Both the position numbers and the translations under genes were made by a program. Of a DNA stretch of 64,000 bases, positions 25,123 to 33,231 are shown in pieces. The notes beneath the pieces are model-generated. The model searched no databases, was not told the origin of the DNA, and saw only the letters and a program-made list of their open reading frames with translations. The stretch's first letter is position 1, and each line of letters begins with the position of its first letter. The DNA comes from Microterricola gilva (GTDB lineage: Bacteria > Actinomycetota > Actinomycetes > Actinomycetales > Microbacteriaceae): NCBI RefSeq assembly GCF_004217495.1, contig NZ_SHLC01000001.1:3038001-3102000 (forward strand), in the 5' to 3' direction.

Positions 25123-26081
25123 TGTTTTGGCCTCAGCATTCGAAACTGAACAATGGCCACGATGCCCACGAGCACCAGCAGCACTACGGAACCGGCCATA
25201 GACGCCGAAATGTTTCCGAATCCGAACTGCTCATAAACCCAGAGCGCCATCGAGCGCGTTGAGCCGAGCGGCCCACCCTTGGTGAGCAGGAATGGTTCCT
25301 CGAAAATATTGAGGAATGACACCGTCATGAGCACGGTCACCAGCAAAGTCGTCGGGCGCAACAGCGGGAGGGTGATCGACCACAACCGCCGCAGGCCACT
25401 CGCACCGTCTGTTGCCGCCGCCTCATACATCTCCTCTGGCACGGCCTGCAGCCCGGCAAGAAAGAGGATCATGCAGGTTCCGGCCGTGCGCCAGATGCCC
25501 ATCATCACCACGAGTGTGATCGACCACCCCGACTCACCGAGCCAATTCGGCTGGGCGAGGTCCAACGCGCCCAGGGACGAGTTGACCGGCCCCGAGATCG
25601 AGAACGCGTATTGCCAGATCACCGCGGCAGCCACGATGTTCGTGATCACGGGCACGTACACAGCGGCACGAAAGAATGCGCGCAAGCGGCGAATACCCCG
25701 GTTGAGCATGAGCGCCAGCGCAAACCCCAGTGCCATGCTGAGCGGAACGCAGAGAACCACGAACATGATGGTGTTGAGGAACGCGCCCTGAAAGGACGGG
25801 TTGCCGAGCACCTTTGCGAATGCATCGAGACCGACGAAGTTGACGGCGAAAGGGTCGCGCACGTCACGTGCAGACATATCGGTGAGGCTCGCGCTCACGG
25901 CGAGAACCGTCGGAATCGCGGTGAAGATCAGGAAGATCGCGAGGAAGGGTGCGAGAAACACCCAAGCGGTGGCAGTCTCAGCACGACTGCCTTCAGACGT
26001 CTTACGGCTCGGGCGGCTGTCCCAGAGGCGCCGCGTGGGCGCCTCTGGCACAGTTACCGAGCGCGTTGCACTCATCGACAT
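25119..26081 (-). CDS. Carbohydrate ABC importer permease (MalF type)
   Basis: A 320-residue permease with six predicted helices after a basic cytoplasmic N-terminus. The EAA loop is EMYEAAATDGASGLRRLWSI followed by TLPLLRPT. NTIMFVVLCVPLSMALGFAL is a typical second helix region. Two in-frame ATGs (MSM) are possible starts, 6 bp apart; neither has a clear ribosome site. Forms the translocation pore with the MalG-type partner and receives substrate from the lipoprotein encoded 8 bp upstream. Confidence 0.93.
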   Translation of the reverse strand: MSMSATRSVTVPEAPTRRLWDSRPSRKTSEGSRAETATAWVFLAPFLAIFLIFTAIPTVLAVSASLTDMSARDVRDPFAVNFVGLDAFAKVLGNPSFQGAFLNTIMFVVLCVPLSMALGFALALMLNRGIRRLRAFFRAAVYVPVITNIVAAAVIWQYAFSISGPVNSSLGALDLAQPNWLGESGWSITLVVMMGIWRTAGTCMILFLAGLQAVPEEMYEAAATDGASGLRRLWSITLPLLRPTTLLVTVLMTVSFLNIFEEPFLLTKGGPLGSTRSMALWVYEQFGFGNISASMAGSVVLLVLVGIVAIVQFRMLRPKH

Positions 26082-26089
26082 GGTGGGGA

Positions 26090-27403
26090 CTACTGCCCTA
26101 CGCCGATTGATTCAGCTTGCTGCTGGGCGGCATCGAGCGCATCCTGCGCCGATACATCGCCGCGCACGACCGTCTCGATCTGCTTGCCGAGGATGTCGCC
26201 AACCTGCGACCACGTCGACACATTCGGCTGGCCGACACCGTGCTCAAGCGCGGAGTGCACCGCGTCGAGCAGCGGGTCTCCCTGCAGCGCAGGGTCTTCC
26301 CATGCGGCGCGAAGCGCGGGCATGTTGTGCATGAGCTCGTACCACTTCACCTGCGAGGTCGGCTCCGACATGAAGCGCGAGAACTTCCACGCTGCATCCT
26401 TGTTCTTGGCGTCCTTCGGCACGAACCAGCTACCGCCACCCGTTGTTGCAGCCTGGTCGCCACCGGGGCCAGTGGGGTTGTCGACGAATGCGAGGTGGTC
26501 TGCGCCCCAGCCCGCGCCGTTGGCGTCATCGAACCACGAGGCAAACCACGGTCCACCGTCAACGATTGCCGCGTTCTTGCCCTGCGACGACCACGGAACG
26601 GTGTCGAGGAACTGCGGGCCGTCTGCCGACGAGAGCCCGTCCTTGATCAGGCCAGACCAGAACTCCAGAGCTTCAACGTTCTTGGGGTCGTTGATCGTCC
26701 AGGCAGAGCGATCGGCCTTCAGAAGCGAGCCGCCATTCTGCACGGCGAAGACACCCACCTGCGCGGCCGTGTACTTGTCGTAGCTGGCAGCGAGCGCGAG
26801 CGGAAACTCCACACCGTTGGACTTGAGGTCCTCGGCAAAGGTGCGCAGCTCGTCCCAGTCCTTCGGAGCTGCTGCGACGCCGGCCTCCTGCGCGAGGTCG
26901 GTGCGGTAGATCAGCACATTCGCGTAGGTGTACCACGGCACACCGTACTGAACGTCGTCAACGATCGAGTTGGCCCACATCGCTGAGAAGAAGTCGTCTT
27001 CCTTGACAAGTCCTTCCGGCATCGGGTCGAATCCGTCGGTGTTGAGCAGCGCGGGCTGGTCTTCTGTGTAGGAGAAGATCAGGTCGGGCACGGTGCCCGC
27101 GGTGATCGCCGCGGTCATCTTCGACGCGAACTGGTCACCAGGAAGCTTGGTGAGCTCGATCTCGACATCGGGGTTCGACTTCTTGAACTCTGCGATCATG
27201 TCTGGCAGCTTGTCGCCGTCGGCGCCCTGTGCCCAGAGCTCAACGGTTCCTGTTGCCGGCTTGTCATCGATGGCGGCACCGCTTCCGCCGGCGGCGTTGC
27301 CGGTGTCGGATGCACGGCCGCAGCCTGTGAGGGCGACTGCTGTAACGGTGATGAGTGCCGCGCCGAGCAGCACTCTATTCCGCTTGGTCAGGTAGCTTCG
27401 CAT
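26090..27403 (-). CDS. Sugar-binding lipoprotein of ABC importer
   Basis: A 437-residue extracytoplasmic solute-binding protein of the CUT1 type. The signal peptide ends in lipobox LTGC with Cys28, so it is lipid-anchored outside the membrane. Start supported by AAGGAG upstream. Features: VELWAQGADGDKLPDMIAEF, DLIFSYTEDQPALL, GVPWYTYANVLIYRTDLAQE and a C-terminal half rich in Trp residues that would stack on sugar rings. Its operon partners suggest the ligand is a glycoside or oligosaccharide that is oxidised after uptake. Confidence 0.93.
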   Translation of the reverse strand: MRSYLTKRNRVLLGAALITVTAVALTGCGRASDTGNAAGGSGAAIDDKPATGTVELWAQGADGDKLPDMIAEFKKSNPDVEIELTKLPGDQFASKMTAAITAGTVPDLIFSYTEDQPALLNTDGFDPMPEGLVKEDDFFSAMWANSIVDDVQYGVPWYTYANVLIYRTDLAQEAGVAAAPKDWDELRTFAEDLKSNGVEFPLALAASYDKYTAAQVGVFAVQNGGSLLKADRSAWTINDPKNVEALEFWSGLIKDGLSSADGPQFLDTVPWSSQGKNAAIVDGGPWFASWFDDANGAGWGADHLAFVDNPTGPGGDQAATTGGGSWFVPKDAKNKDAAWKFSRFMSEPTSQVKWYELMHNMPALRAAWEDPALQGDPLLDAVHSALEHGVGQPNVSTWSQVGDILGKQIETVVRGDVSAQDALDAAQQQAESIGVGQ

Positions 27404-27474
27404 GGCCTTCTACTCCTTTGAGTTCTCTGGGGGGGGATGGTGAAACGTTGTGCGATTGTGAATCGGGTCGTGAT

Positions 27475-28968
27475 TTAGGAATTGATGTGGGCGACCATCG
27501 CCCGTGCAGTGCGCACGGCGAGGGTTGCGCCTGTGAGGGTTGCATTGCAGGTGAGCGCGGTCGGGGTCACGCCGTTGCCCGCGAGGTAGAGGTTGGAGAA
27601 CCCCCACACGCGGCCATCTGTGTCGCACACACTGGTGCCGTCGTCGACGGGGCCCATGCGCACGGTGCCGGTGTAGTGCAGCGACGCTCCGGCGGGGAGA
27701 ACCTCAGAGGACTCCGCACTGAATACGCCAATGGCGTTGGCAGCAGCGCTCTGTACCTCTTGGGTGGCGCGAATCTGCTCGAGATCGCGCTCCGAGTAGG
27801 AGAAGTGCACAGTCATGTGCGGCATCCCGAGTGAATCTGTCAGTTCGTCGGAGAACTCGATGCGGTTCTCGGGGCGAATCTCGGTTGAGCAGTACCATCC
27901 GACGCCGAGAACGTGTCCGAGACCTTCTGCGTCGCGCTCCATGAGCTGCCCGTGTGTTGGGCGCTCGGCACCGATGGATGGGCTCCAGTACGAGCCGATG
28001 AACGGTTCGCCGGCAGGCGGGGTGGGAATGTCGGCATCCGTCAGGCCGAACCGTTCCGCGTCAATGACGACATCGCCGTCGATCGAAGCATGCTCGTTGA
28101 GGCGCACGCCGAGGGCCTCAGGGCGGATGCCGGAGGCCCACAGCAGCTGGGGGGTGCGCAGCGCGTCTGCGGCGACGAGGTAGGTGCGCCCCGTGTATGT
28201 GCGCTCCTCGCCGGTGACGATGTCACGCCCCACGATGCCGCTCACGTCGTGCCCGTCGCTCACGATGCGTGTGCAGAGCACTCCGGTCTTGAGAGCCACG
28301 CCTGCTGCGCTGCCGTCAAAGAGGAACGGTGCGATATCGCGCGGTCCGGTGCGCGCAAAGGGCGCGCCATCGCGGTCAACGCCGGCCATCGGCATGAAGC
28401 CGGCTTCGCGGCTGGGGTCTGGGCTCGGCACTGCCGTGCGGAGCGCCTCGAAGATGGGCTCGGTGAATGGGTTGGGCACCAGCGGGCCTCGACTCACGCG
28501 CAAGAGCTCACGGGCCGCCTCCACGTCGGCATCCCACTCTGCACTGGGCAGAAAGTCGGGGATTTCTTCTGCGTAGGGCCACGGGCACGCAGCAGTCCAG
28601 TGCACACCCATGCCGCCGATGTTCCACGCAATTGACGCACCGGGAAACTCGGCAAAGTTGTGCCCGAGGAATGCCGCGGGAAACACCCCAGGCAGGTCGT
28701 CGCGCCAGGAGTCGCCTTCAATCTCGTTCATCGAGACGGCGCCCTTCACGTACTCGATCTGGCGCGCACGGCGCATGAGGTCTTCGTACGAGGCGTTCAT
28801 CGCGTTCTCGTCGGCTTCGACGAGGTGCTCACCGGCGATGCCGGTGATCTCGCGGCCTGCCTCCAGCACGAGAACCGACGTCTCTGGCGATGCAGAATGG
28901 ATGCGCGCAGCAACGATCGCGCCGTTGATGCCGCTGCCGACGATGACAACGTCGTAGGTCTCGCTCAT
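27475..28968 (-). CDS. GMC flavoprotein of the pyranose-2-oxidase/C-glycoside-3-oxidase type
   Basis: A 497-residue FAD enzyme. The dinucleotide motif VVIVGSGINGAIVA is at residues 7-20. IGGMGVHWTAACPW places His123 where pyranose 2-oxidase carries its His-linked FAD. C-terminal motifs SLHYTGTVRMG (His431), GFSNLYLAGNGVTPTALTCN and CNATLTGATLA (Asn475) supply the catalytic His/Asn pair, 44 residues apart versus 45 in the Trametes enzyme (recalled numbering H548/N593). Bacterial relatives such as CarA-type enzymes oxidise the C3 hydroxyl of C- or O-glucosides or free sugars. No signal peptide, so it acts in the cytoplasm on imported substrate. Oxidase or dehydrogenase use cannot be decided. 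Confidence 0.85.
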   Translation of the reverse strand: MSETYDVVIVGSGINGAIVAARIHSASPETSVLVLEAGREITGIAGEHLVEADENAMNASYEDLMRRARQIEYVKGAVSMNEIEGDSWRDDLPGVFPAAFLGHNFAEFPGASIAWNIGGMGVHWTAACPWPYAEEIPDFLPSAEWDADVEAARELLRVSRGPLVPNPFTEPIFEALRTAVPSPDPSREAGFMPMAGVDRDGAPFARTGPRDIAPFLFDGSAAGVALKTGVLCTRIVSDGHDVSGIVGRDIVTGEERTYTGRTYLVAADALRTPQLLWASGIRPEALGVRLNEHASIDGDVVIDAERFGLTDADIPTPPAGEPFIGSYWSPSIGAERPTHGQLMERDAEGLGHVLGVGWYCSTEIRPENRIEFSDELTDSLGMPHMTVHFSYSERDLEQIRATQEVQSAAANAIGVFSAESSEVLPAGASLHYTGTVRMGPVDDGTSVCDTDGRVWGFSNLYLAGNGVTPTALTCNATLTGATLAVRTARAMVAHINS

Positions 28969-29035
28969 CGGTTCTCTGTCCTTGTCTCGTGGTTCGTCTG
29001 TGGGATGGTGCGATCTTCTGTGAGTGGCCGAGCGC

Positions 29036-30220
29036 TCATGACAGCACCTCGACCCAGGCTCCGGATGCCGCTGACTCCAACACTGCGGCGGTCACGCGCA
29101 CCGCGCGCAGGCCGTCGGCGAAGGTGGGGAGGCCCTCTGGGCTGCAGCCCGACTCCACGCCCGTGCTGGCTGCGAGGCTATTGGCCGCTGCGTCGGCGTA
29201 GCTGTCTGCGACGAAAGCGTTGAAGGCGTCTTGGTAGCCCATTGGATGCCCGGACGGCACTGTGCTGAGCCTGGCTGCATCTGGTGCAAGCTCTGCCGGG
29301 TCGCGCAGAATGTGTTGTGAGCCCACCCGACGACCGAGCCAGAGTTCGTCGGGGCGCTCCTGGTCGAAGCGAATGCTCTGCTCTGTGCCGGCGATCTCGA
29401 GCACGAGGCTGTTCTTGCGGCCGGGCGCGACCTGCGAGATCAGCAGCGTGCCGACGGCACCGCCTCTCATCTCGACAACCAGGGCAACGAGGTCTTCTGT
29501 TGCGATGTCGTGGTTGTTCGAACGGTTGCCATACACCGTGCGGGTTGTGGCGTTCAGACGGACGATGCGGTCGGCTGTGATGAATTCGAGCAGGTCGACG
29601 AGGTGCGAGCCGATGTCGGCGAAGGCACGAGATGGGCCGCCGAGGTCAGCGTCGACACGCCAGTCGTCTGCGTGAGGCTCTGCCAGCCAATCCTGCAGAT
29701 AGCCGCCGTTGATCGTGAGTACGCGTCCGGTCTCGCCCGCCTGCACTCTGGCGCGGGCTTCGCGCACCATGGGGTGGAAGCGGTAGACAAAGGGGACGGT
29801 AGCGGTGAGCCCCGTTGCTTCTGCCCGACGCACAAGAGCAGCGGCATCCACCACCGATGTTGCAAGCGGCTTCTCACACACCACGTGCTTGCCCGCGTCG
29901 AGAGCAGCCAAGGCAAATCGTGCGTGGGTGGTGTTGGGGGTGCACACATGGATGATGTCGATCGCGTCATCGGCGAGGAGCGCATCAACCGAACTGTACG
30001 AGCGTGCGAGCCCGAGCTCGAGGGCTGCGCGCTCCGCGCTGCCGCTGCTCGACGATGCGACGCCAGCGAGTTCGGCACGCGCCGCGCGAGCGGCCCTGCT
30101 GTGCACGGTGGTCATAAAGCCAGCACCGATAAAGCCCGCACGCAAAGCGACGGCCGGGCCAGTCGCTTCGGTGCGGTCGGCTCCGGCCGGTGCGGCGGAG
30201 TCAATGACTGTCTTTGTCAT
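29036..30220 (-). CDS. Gfo/Idh/MocA-family oxidoreductase
   Basis: A 394-residue NAD(P)-dependent sugar oxidoreductase. Rossmann motif GFIGAGFMTTVH, then HVCTPNTTHARFALAALDAGKHVVCEKPLA (split here as two motifs: VCTPNTTH and VCEKPLAT) with the catalytic Lys in EKPLA. DLGGPSRAFADIGSHLVDLL carries the substrate-site His/Asp. The start at MTKTVIDS is preferred; an MM pair 21-24 bp further upstream is also open and lies inside the regulatory region. First gene of the catabolic operon. Gfo/Idh enzymes act on C3 in 3-keto-glycoside pathways (DgpA-like) or on inositols; together with the flavoprotein it gives the operon two redox enzymes. Confidence 0.88.
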   Translation of the reverse strand: MTKTVIDSAAPAGADRTEATGPAVALRAGFIGAGFMTTVHSRAARAARAELAGVASSSSGSAERAALELGLARSYSSVDALLADDAIDIIHVCTPNTTHARFALAALDAGKHVVCEKPLATSVVDAAALVRRAEATGLTATVPFVYRFHPMVREARARVQAGETGRVLTINGGYLQDWLAEPHADDWRVDADLGGPSRAFADIGSHLVDLLEFITADRIVRLNATTRTVYGNRSNNHDIATEDLVALVVEMRGGAVGTLLISQVAPGRKNSLVLEIAGTEQSIRFDQERPDELWLGRRVGSQHILRDPAELAPDAARLSTVPSGHPMGYQDAFNAFVADSYADAAANSLAASTGVESGCSPEGLPTFADGLRAVRVTAAVLESAASGAWVEVLS

Positions 30221-30245
30221 GCTGGAGAGTGTGACACACATCATT

Positions 30246-30289
30246 CGACTTTTGCTAGTTAAAAATCAAAAGTTGTTTGTTGTACAACA
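30246..30289. promoter_or_regulatory. Palindromic operator candidates between the catabolic operon and its ROK repressor
   Basis: Two structures in a strikingly AT-rich gap: an inverted repeat CGACTTTTG (30246-30254) with CAAAAGTTG (30267-30275), eight of nine positions paired, and a perfect 12-bp palindrome TGTTGTACAACA (30278-30289). They lie between divergent starts and are good candidates for binding by the adjacent ROK regulator. Binding is inferred. Confidence 0.55.
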
Positions 30290-30336
30290 TCTTCATTAAG
30301 TTCTACCTCAGTAAGCCGATGTGGTTTACTGTGCGA

Positions 30337-31527
30337 ATGGTGGACATTAGCCGGGGTGCCGCCCTCGGAACATTCGGGGCGAGCGAGCTGTTCCAACTGC
30401 TGCGCGACGGTCAGCCGCGCACACGTGCAGAACTCGCAGCAATGACCGGCCTTGCCCGCTCAACGGTCGCCGCACGCGTTGAATCGCTGATGTCGCTCGA
30501 GCTCATCTCTCCTGTTGGAGACGCCGCCTCGACCGGTGGCCGCCCTTCTTCGCAGTTCGCGTTCAACCCTTCTGCCCGGGTGGTGCTCGCCGCCGACCTC
30601 GGCGCCTCCCACGCAACGCTCGCCGCAACAGACCTCAACGGAGCTGTGCTCGGAGAGGTGCACACGAGCATCGACATCGCGAGCGGCCCCGAGGCCGTGC
30701 TCGGCTGGATGGTGTCGGCCGCCAGGCAACTGCTCGACGAGCTGGGGCGCCCGCGCCACGACCTCGTCGCGATCGGCGTCGGGATTCCCGGCCCGGTGCA
30801 GTACTCCACTGGCCGGCCGGTGAACCCTCCGATCATGCCCGGCTGGGATCGCTTCGACGTCCCCGGCTGGGTGCAGCAGCACCTCGAGGTACCGGTTCTG
30901 GTCGACAACGACGTCAACATCATGGCCCTCGGTGAGCGCGCGTTCGCCTGGCCGAACAGTGAGCACCTCATGTTCGTCAAGGTGGCCACCGGCATCGGTG
31001 CCGGCGTCATCTCCGGCGGGCTGCTGCAGCGCGGCGCCCAGGGCATTGCCGGCGACATCGGCCACGTCCAGGTGGCACGCGGGGCGGGCGTGCCCTGCCA
31101 CTGCGGCAACCGCGGATGCCTGGAGGCGCTCGCATCCGGCCCCGCCATCGCACGGTCGTTGCGGGAGGCCGGCCTCGACGTGAGCTCCGGCCGCGACGTC
31201 GTCGAACTCGTCAAGCGCGGCAACATCGAGGCCATCCAGGCCGTGCGGCAGGCCGGGCGCGACATCGGCGAGGTGTTGACGGCCGCCGTGAGCCTGATCA
31301 ACCCCTCGGTCATCGCCATCGGCGGCTCCATGGCCCGCGCCGGAGAGCACCTCATCGCCGGTGTGCGTGAGGTCGTGTACACGCGGTCGATGCCGCTGGC
31401 CACAGAGCACCTCTCGATCGTGCAGAGCTCGGCGGCCGAGAACGCCGCGGTGCTCGGCGCCAGCATGCTGGCGATCCACCACGCGCTCTCCCCCGAGGGC
31501 GTCGACGCCCTCTCTCCGCGCGCCTGA
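30337..31527 (+). CDS. ROK-family transcriptional repressor
   Basis: A 396-residue regulator. An N-terminal winged-helix (LLRDGQPRTRAELAAMTGLARSTVAARVESL, seen as TRAELAAMTGLARSTVAARV) is followed by a sugar-kinase-like ROK domain: ADLGASHATLAATDLNG, GIGVGIPGPV region, VDNDVNIMALGE, TGIGAGVISGG and the zinc site GHVQVARG...CHCGNRGCLE. Family knowledge: these proteins bind a sugar or sugar phosphate and leave DNA. ATG 30337 is chosen for the MVDISRGAALG start; ATG 30319 is in frame and possible, and leaderless translation is likely since no ribosome site is clear. Divergent from the seven-gene operon it very probably controls. Confidence 0.9.
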   Translation: MVDISRGAALGTFGASELFQLLRDGQPRTRAELAAMTGLARSTVAARVESLMSLELISPVGDAASTGGRPSSQFAFNPSARVVLAADLGASHATLAATDLNGAVLGEVHTSIDIASGPEAVLGWMVSAARQLLDELGRPRHDLVAIGVGIPGPVQYSTGRPVNPPIMPGWDRFDVPGWVQQHLEVPVLVDNDVNIMALGERAFAWPNSEHLMFVKVATGIGAGVISGGLLQRGAQGIAGDIGHVQVARGAGVPCHCGNRGCLEALASGPAIARSLREAGLDVSSGRDVVELVKRGNIEAIQAVRQAGRDIGEVLTAAVSLINPSVIAIGGSMARAGEHLIAGVREVVYTRSMPLATEHLSIVQSSAAENAAVLGASMLAIHHALSPEGVDALSPRA

Positions 31528-31584
31528 GCCTGCCCAGACGTTCCGGCGGTTCGCACTTCGGCGAGCGCGAGAGAGAATGGACGG

Positions 31585-32322
31585 GTGAGTGATGCTGTGC
31601 TGGGCCTGTTCGACACCGATTCCATCGGTGACGCCGCCCCGCCGGCATCCGTCGCCCCCTGCCTGACGCGCATCGTGGCCGATTCGGGTGACCGCGCCGC
31701 CTGGCTCTACGCCAGGGCCCGCGGCATCACCGCGACGGATGTCGCGAAGCTCTCGACCCCGCGCTCCATCCAGTCGGCGGCCCACGAGAAGCTCAACGGC
31801 TCGAACTTCGGCGGGAACTCCTGGACCGACCACGGCCGCGCCCGCGAACCGGTGATCGCCGAGTGGGTGCGCCGCGAACACGGCATCGAGCCGAGCTCGA
31901 GCCTGTTCCACGCCGCTGAGGAGCGGCTGCACCTGGCCACACCTGACGGCATCGTCGTGCGTGACGGCGGCCGGGTCGAACTGGCCGAGATCAAGACGAC
32001 GAGCAAGGCGTGGCGCAGCATTCCGCGCGCGTACCTGCGTCAGGTCTGGTGGCAGCAGTACGTGCTCGGCGCCGAGCGCACGCTCGTCGTGTGGGAGCAG
32101 CACGAGAACTTCGTGCCGATCGGCGACGAGCCACTCTCGCGCTGGGTCGACCGTGACGACGAACAGATCGCGGTGCTGATCGGGCTCGCCGGGCAGCTCG
32201 TCGACGAGTTGCGCGGTCGTACGGCCCGCAAGCTGGAGGCCGCCGCCGCGGCATCCGCCCGCGCCGCCCGCGCCGCCGAGGCCCGCGAACTCTACGGCCC
32301 CGGCGCGCTCTACGTTCCCTAG
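31585..32322 (+). CDS. YqaJ-like (lambda exonuclease fold) nuclease-domain protein
   Basis: A 245-residue protein with a GTG start and purine-rich upstream sequence. WLYARARGITATDVAKL and SWTDHGRAREPVIAEW match the YqaJ/viral-recombinase domain, with LATPDGIV (Asp) and LAEIKTTSK (Glu and Lys) forming the PD-(D/E)xK active site, and LRQVWWQQYVLGAERTLVVWEQ following. The last 40 residues are an Ala/Arg-rich helix. Phage relatives degrade one DNA strand for recombination. No phage genes surround this copy, and the AGGAGG at its end serves the next gene. A chromosomal role in repair is possible but unproven. Confidence 0.8.
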   Translation: MSDAVLGLFDTDSIGDAAPPASVAPCLTRIVADSGDRAAWLYARARGITATDVAKLSTPRSIQSAAHEKLNGSNFGGNSWTDHGRAREPVIAEWVRREHGIEPSSSLFHAAEERLHLATPDGIVVRDGGRVELAEIKTTSKAWRSIPRAYLRQVWWQQYVLGAERTLVVWEQHENFVPIGDEPLSRWVDRDDEQIAVLIGLAGQLVDELRGRTARKLEAAAAASARAARAAEARELYGPGALYVP

Positions 32323-32329
32323 GAGGCCA

Positions 32330-33109
32330 GTGGTCACGGTTCTGCTGCACGGCCTCGGTGCCGACCGGCACCAGCCGCTCGGGCTGTTCGCCCCCGTGCT
32401 GACCACCGCCGAGCGGAGCGACTCCGTCATCGCCCTGGATGTGCGCGCCCACGGAGACTCGCCGCTGCTCGGTGCGGCCGGTGACTTCGCCCTCGACGCG
32501 CTCGCACGGGAGCTCGCGGCAACCGTCACCGCTGCCACCGACGGCACGCCCGCCGAAGCTGAGCCCGTCACCCTGATCGGCATCTCGATGGGCGCGGCAC
32601 TCGCGCTGCGGATCGCGCTCGGCGAGATGCTGCCGGTGCGGCGGGCCGTATTCGTGCGGCCGGCATTCGCGGGCGAGTCGCTGCCGCCGAATCTGCGCGC
32701 CTTCCCGGTGATCGCCGAGTTGCTCGCGCGGCTCGGGCCGGCCGCGGGTGCCGCCGCCTTCCGCGAGAGTTCGCTGTACCAGCATGTCGCCGCCGCATCG
32801 CCGCTCGGCGCCAGCGGGCTGCTCGGCCAGTTCACGGCACCGGATGCCGCGGCCCGCGCCGTGCGCCTGAGCGAGATTCCGCGCAACAGCGCCTACCGGG
32901 ACCCGGCCGAGCTCGCCGCCCTCGCCGCGCGCGGGGTGAGCTCCCTCGTCGTGGCCGCGCCGCGGGACCCCGTGCACCCGATGACGGTGGCCGAGGAGTG
33001 GGCGGCGGGGCTCGGCTCACCCCTGCTGCGTGTGCCGGCCCGTGACGACGGGCAGCCGGCGCAGACCGCCGCCCTCCGCACCGGTGTGGCTGACTGGCTG
33101 CGCGGCTGA
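32330..33109 (+). CDS. Alpha/beta-hydrolase fold protein
   Basis: A 259-residue hydrolase with a GTG start 7 bp after the preceding stop and AGGAGG overlapping that stop, so it is translationally coupled to the nuclease gene. VTVLLHGLGADRHQ gives the oxyanion HG region, and IGISMGAALALR holds nucleophile Ser86. VVAAPRDPVHP provides a likely acidic residue. The usual C-terminal catalytic His (GHxxQ-type) is not evident: the matching region reads VPARDDGQPAQTAAL. Activity is therefore uncertain. The protein starts directly at the first catalytic strand, shorter at the N-terminus than many relatives. Confidence 0.75.
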   Translation: MVTVLLHGLGADRHQPLGLFAPVLTTAERSDSVIALDVRAHGDSPLLGAAGDFALDALARELAATVTAATDGTPAEAEPVTLIGISMGAALALRIALGEMLPVRRAVFVRPAFAGESLPPNLRAFPVIAELLARLGPAAGAAAFRESSLYQHVAAASPLGASGLLGQFTAPDAAARAVRLSEIPRNSAYRDPAELAALAARGVSSLVVAAPRDPVHPMTVAEEWAAGLGSPLLRVPARDDGQPAQTAALRTGVADWLRG

Positions 33110-33172
33110 ACCGGTGGCGCCGGTCCGGCAGCGCGACCCGGCGGCGCCGGCATCCCCCGCCGCGCACAGGAA

Positions 33173-33207
33173 CAGGCCCGACCCCTCCGTGGTGGGAACC
33201 GGGCCTG
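33173..33207. terminator. Bidirectional hairpin between convergent genes
   Basis: CAGGCCCG at 33173-33180 pairs perfectly with CGGGCCTG at 33200-33207, and the intervening bases can add CCC/GGG pairs. It lies between the ends of the hydrolase and M28 peptidase genes. There is no long U-run, so it is a hairpin of the kind common in high-GC genomes. Confidence 0.6.
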
Positions 33208-33231
33208 CGCCTGATCGCTGTGCTCAGGGCA

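Noticed and set aside
27429-27436. Run of eight G residues before the binding-protein operon gap, possible phase-variable tract
   Set aside because: It lies upstream of the sugar-binding protein start beyond its ribosome site and not in a coding region; no repeat of this type elsewhere supports phase variation.
30460-32886. A very long open frame on the minus strand opposite the ROK, nuclease and hydrolase genes
   Set aside because: It is the antisense shadow of three well-supported genes; its composition (Arg/Ala/Gly runs) matches no family and it lacks a ribosome site.
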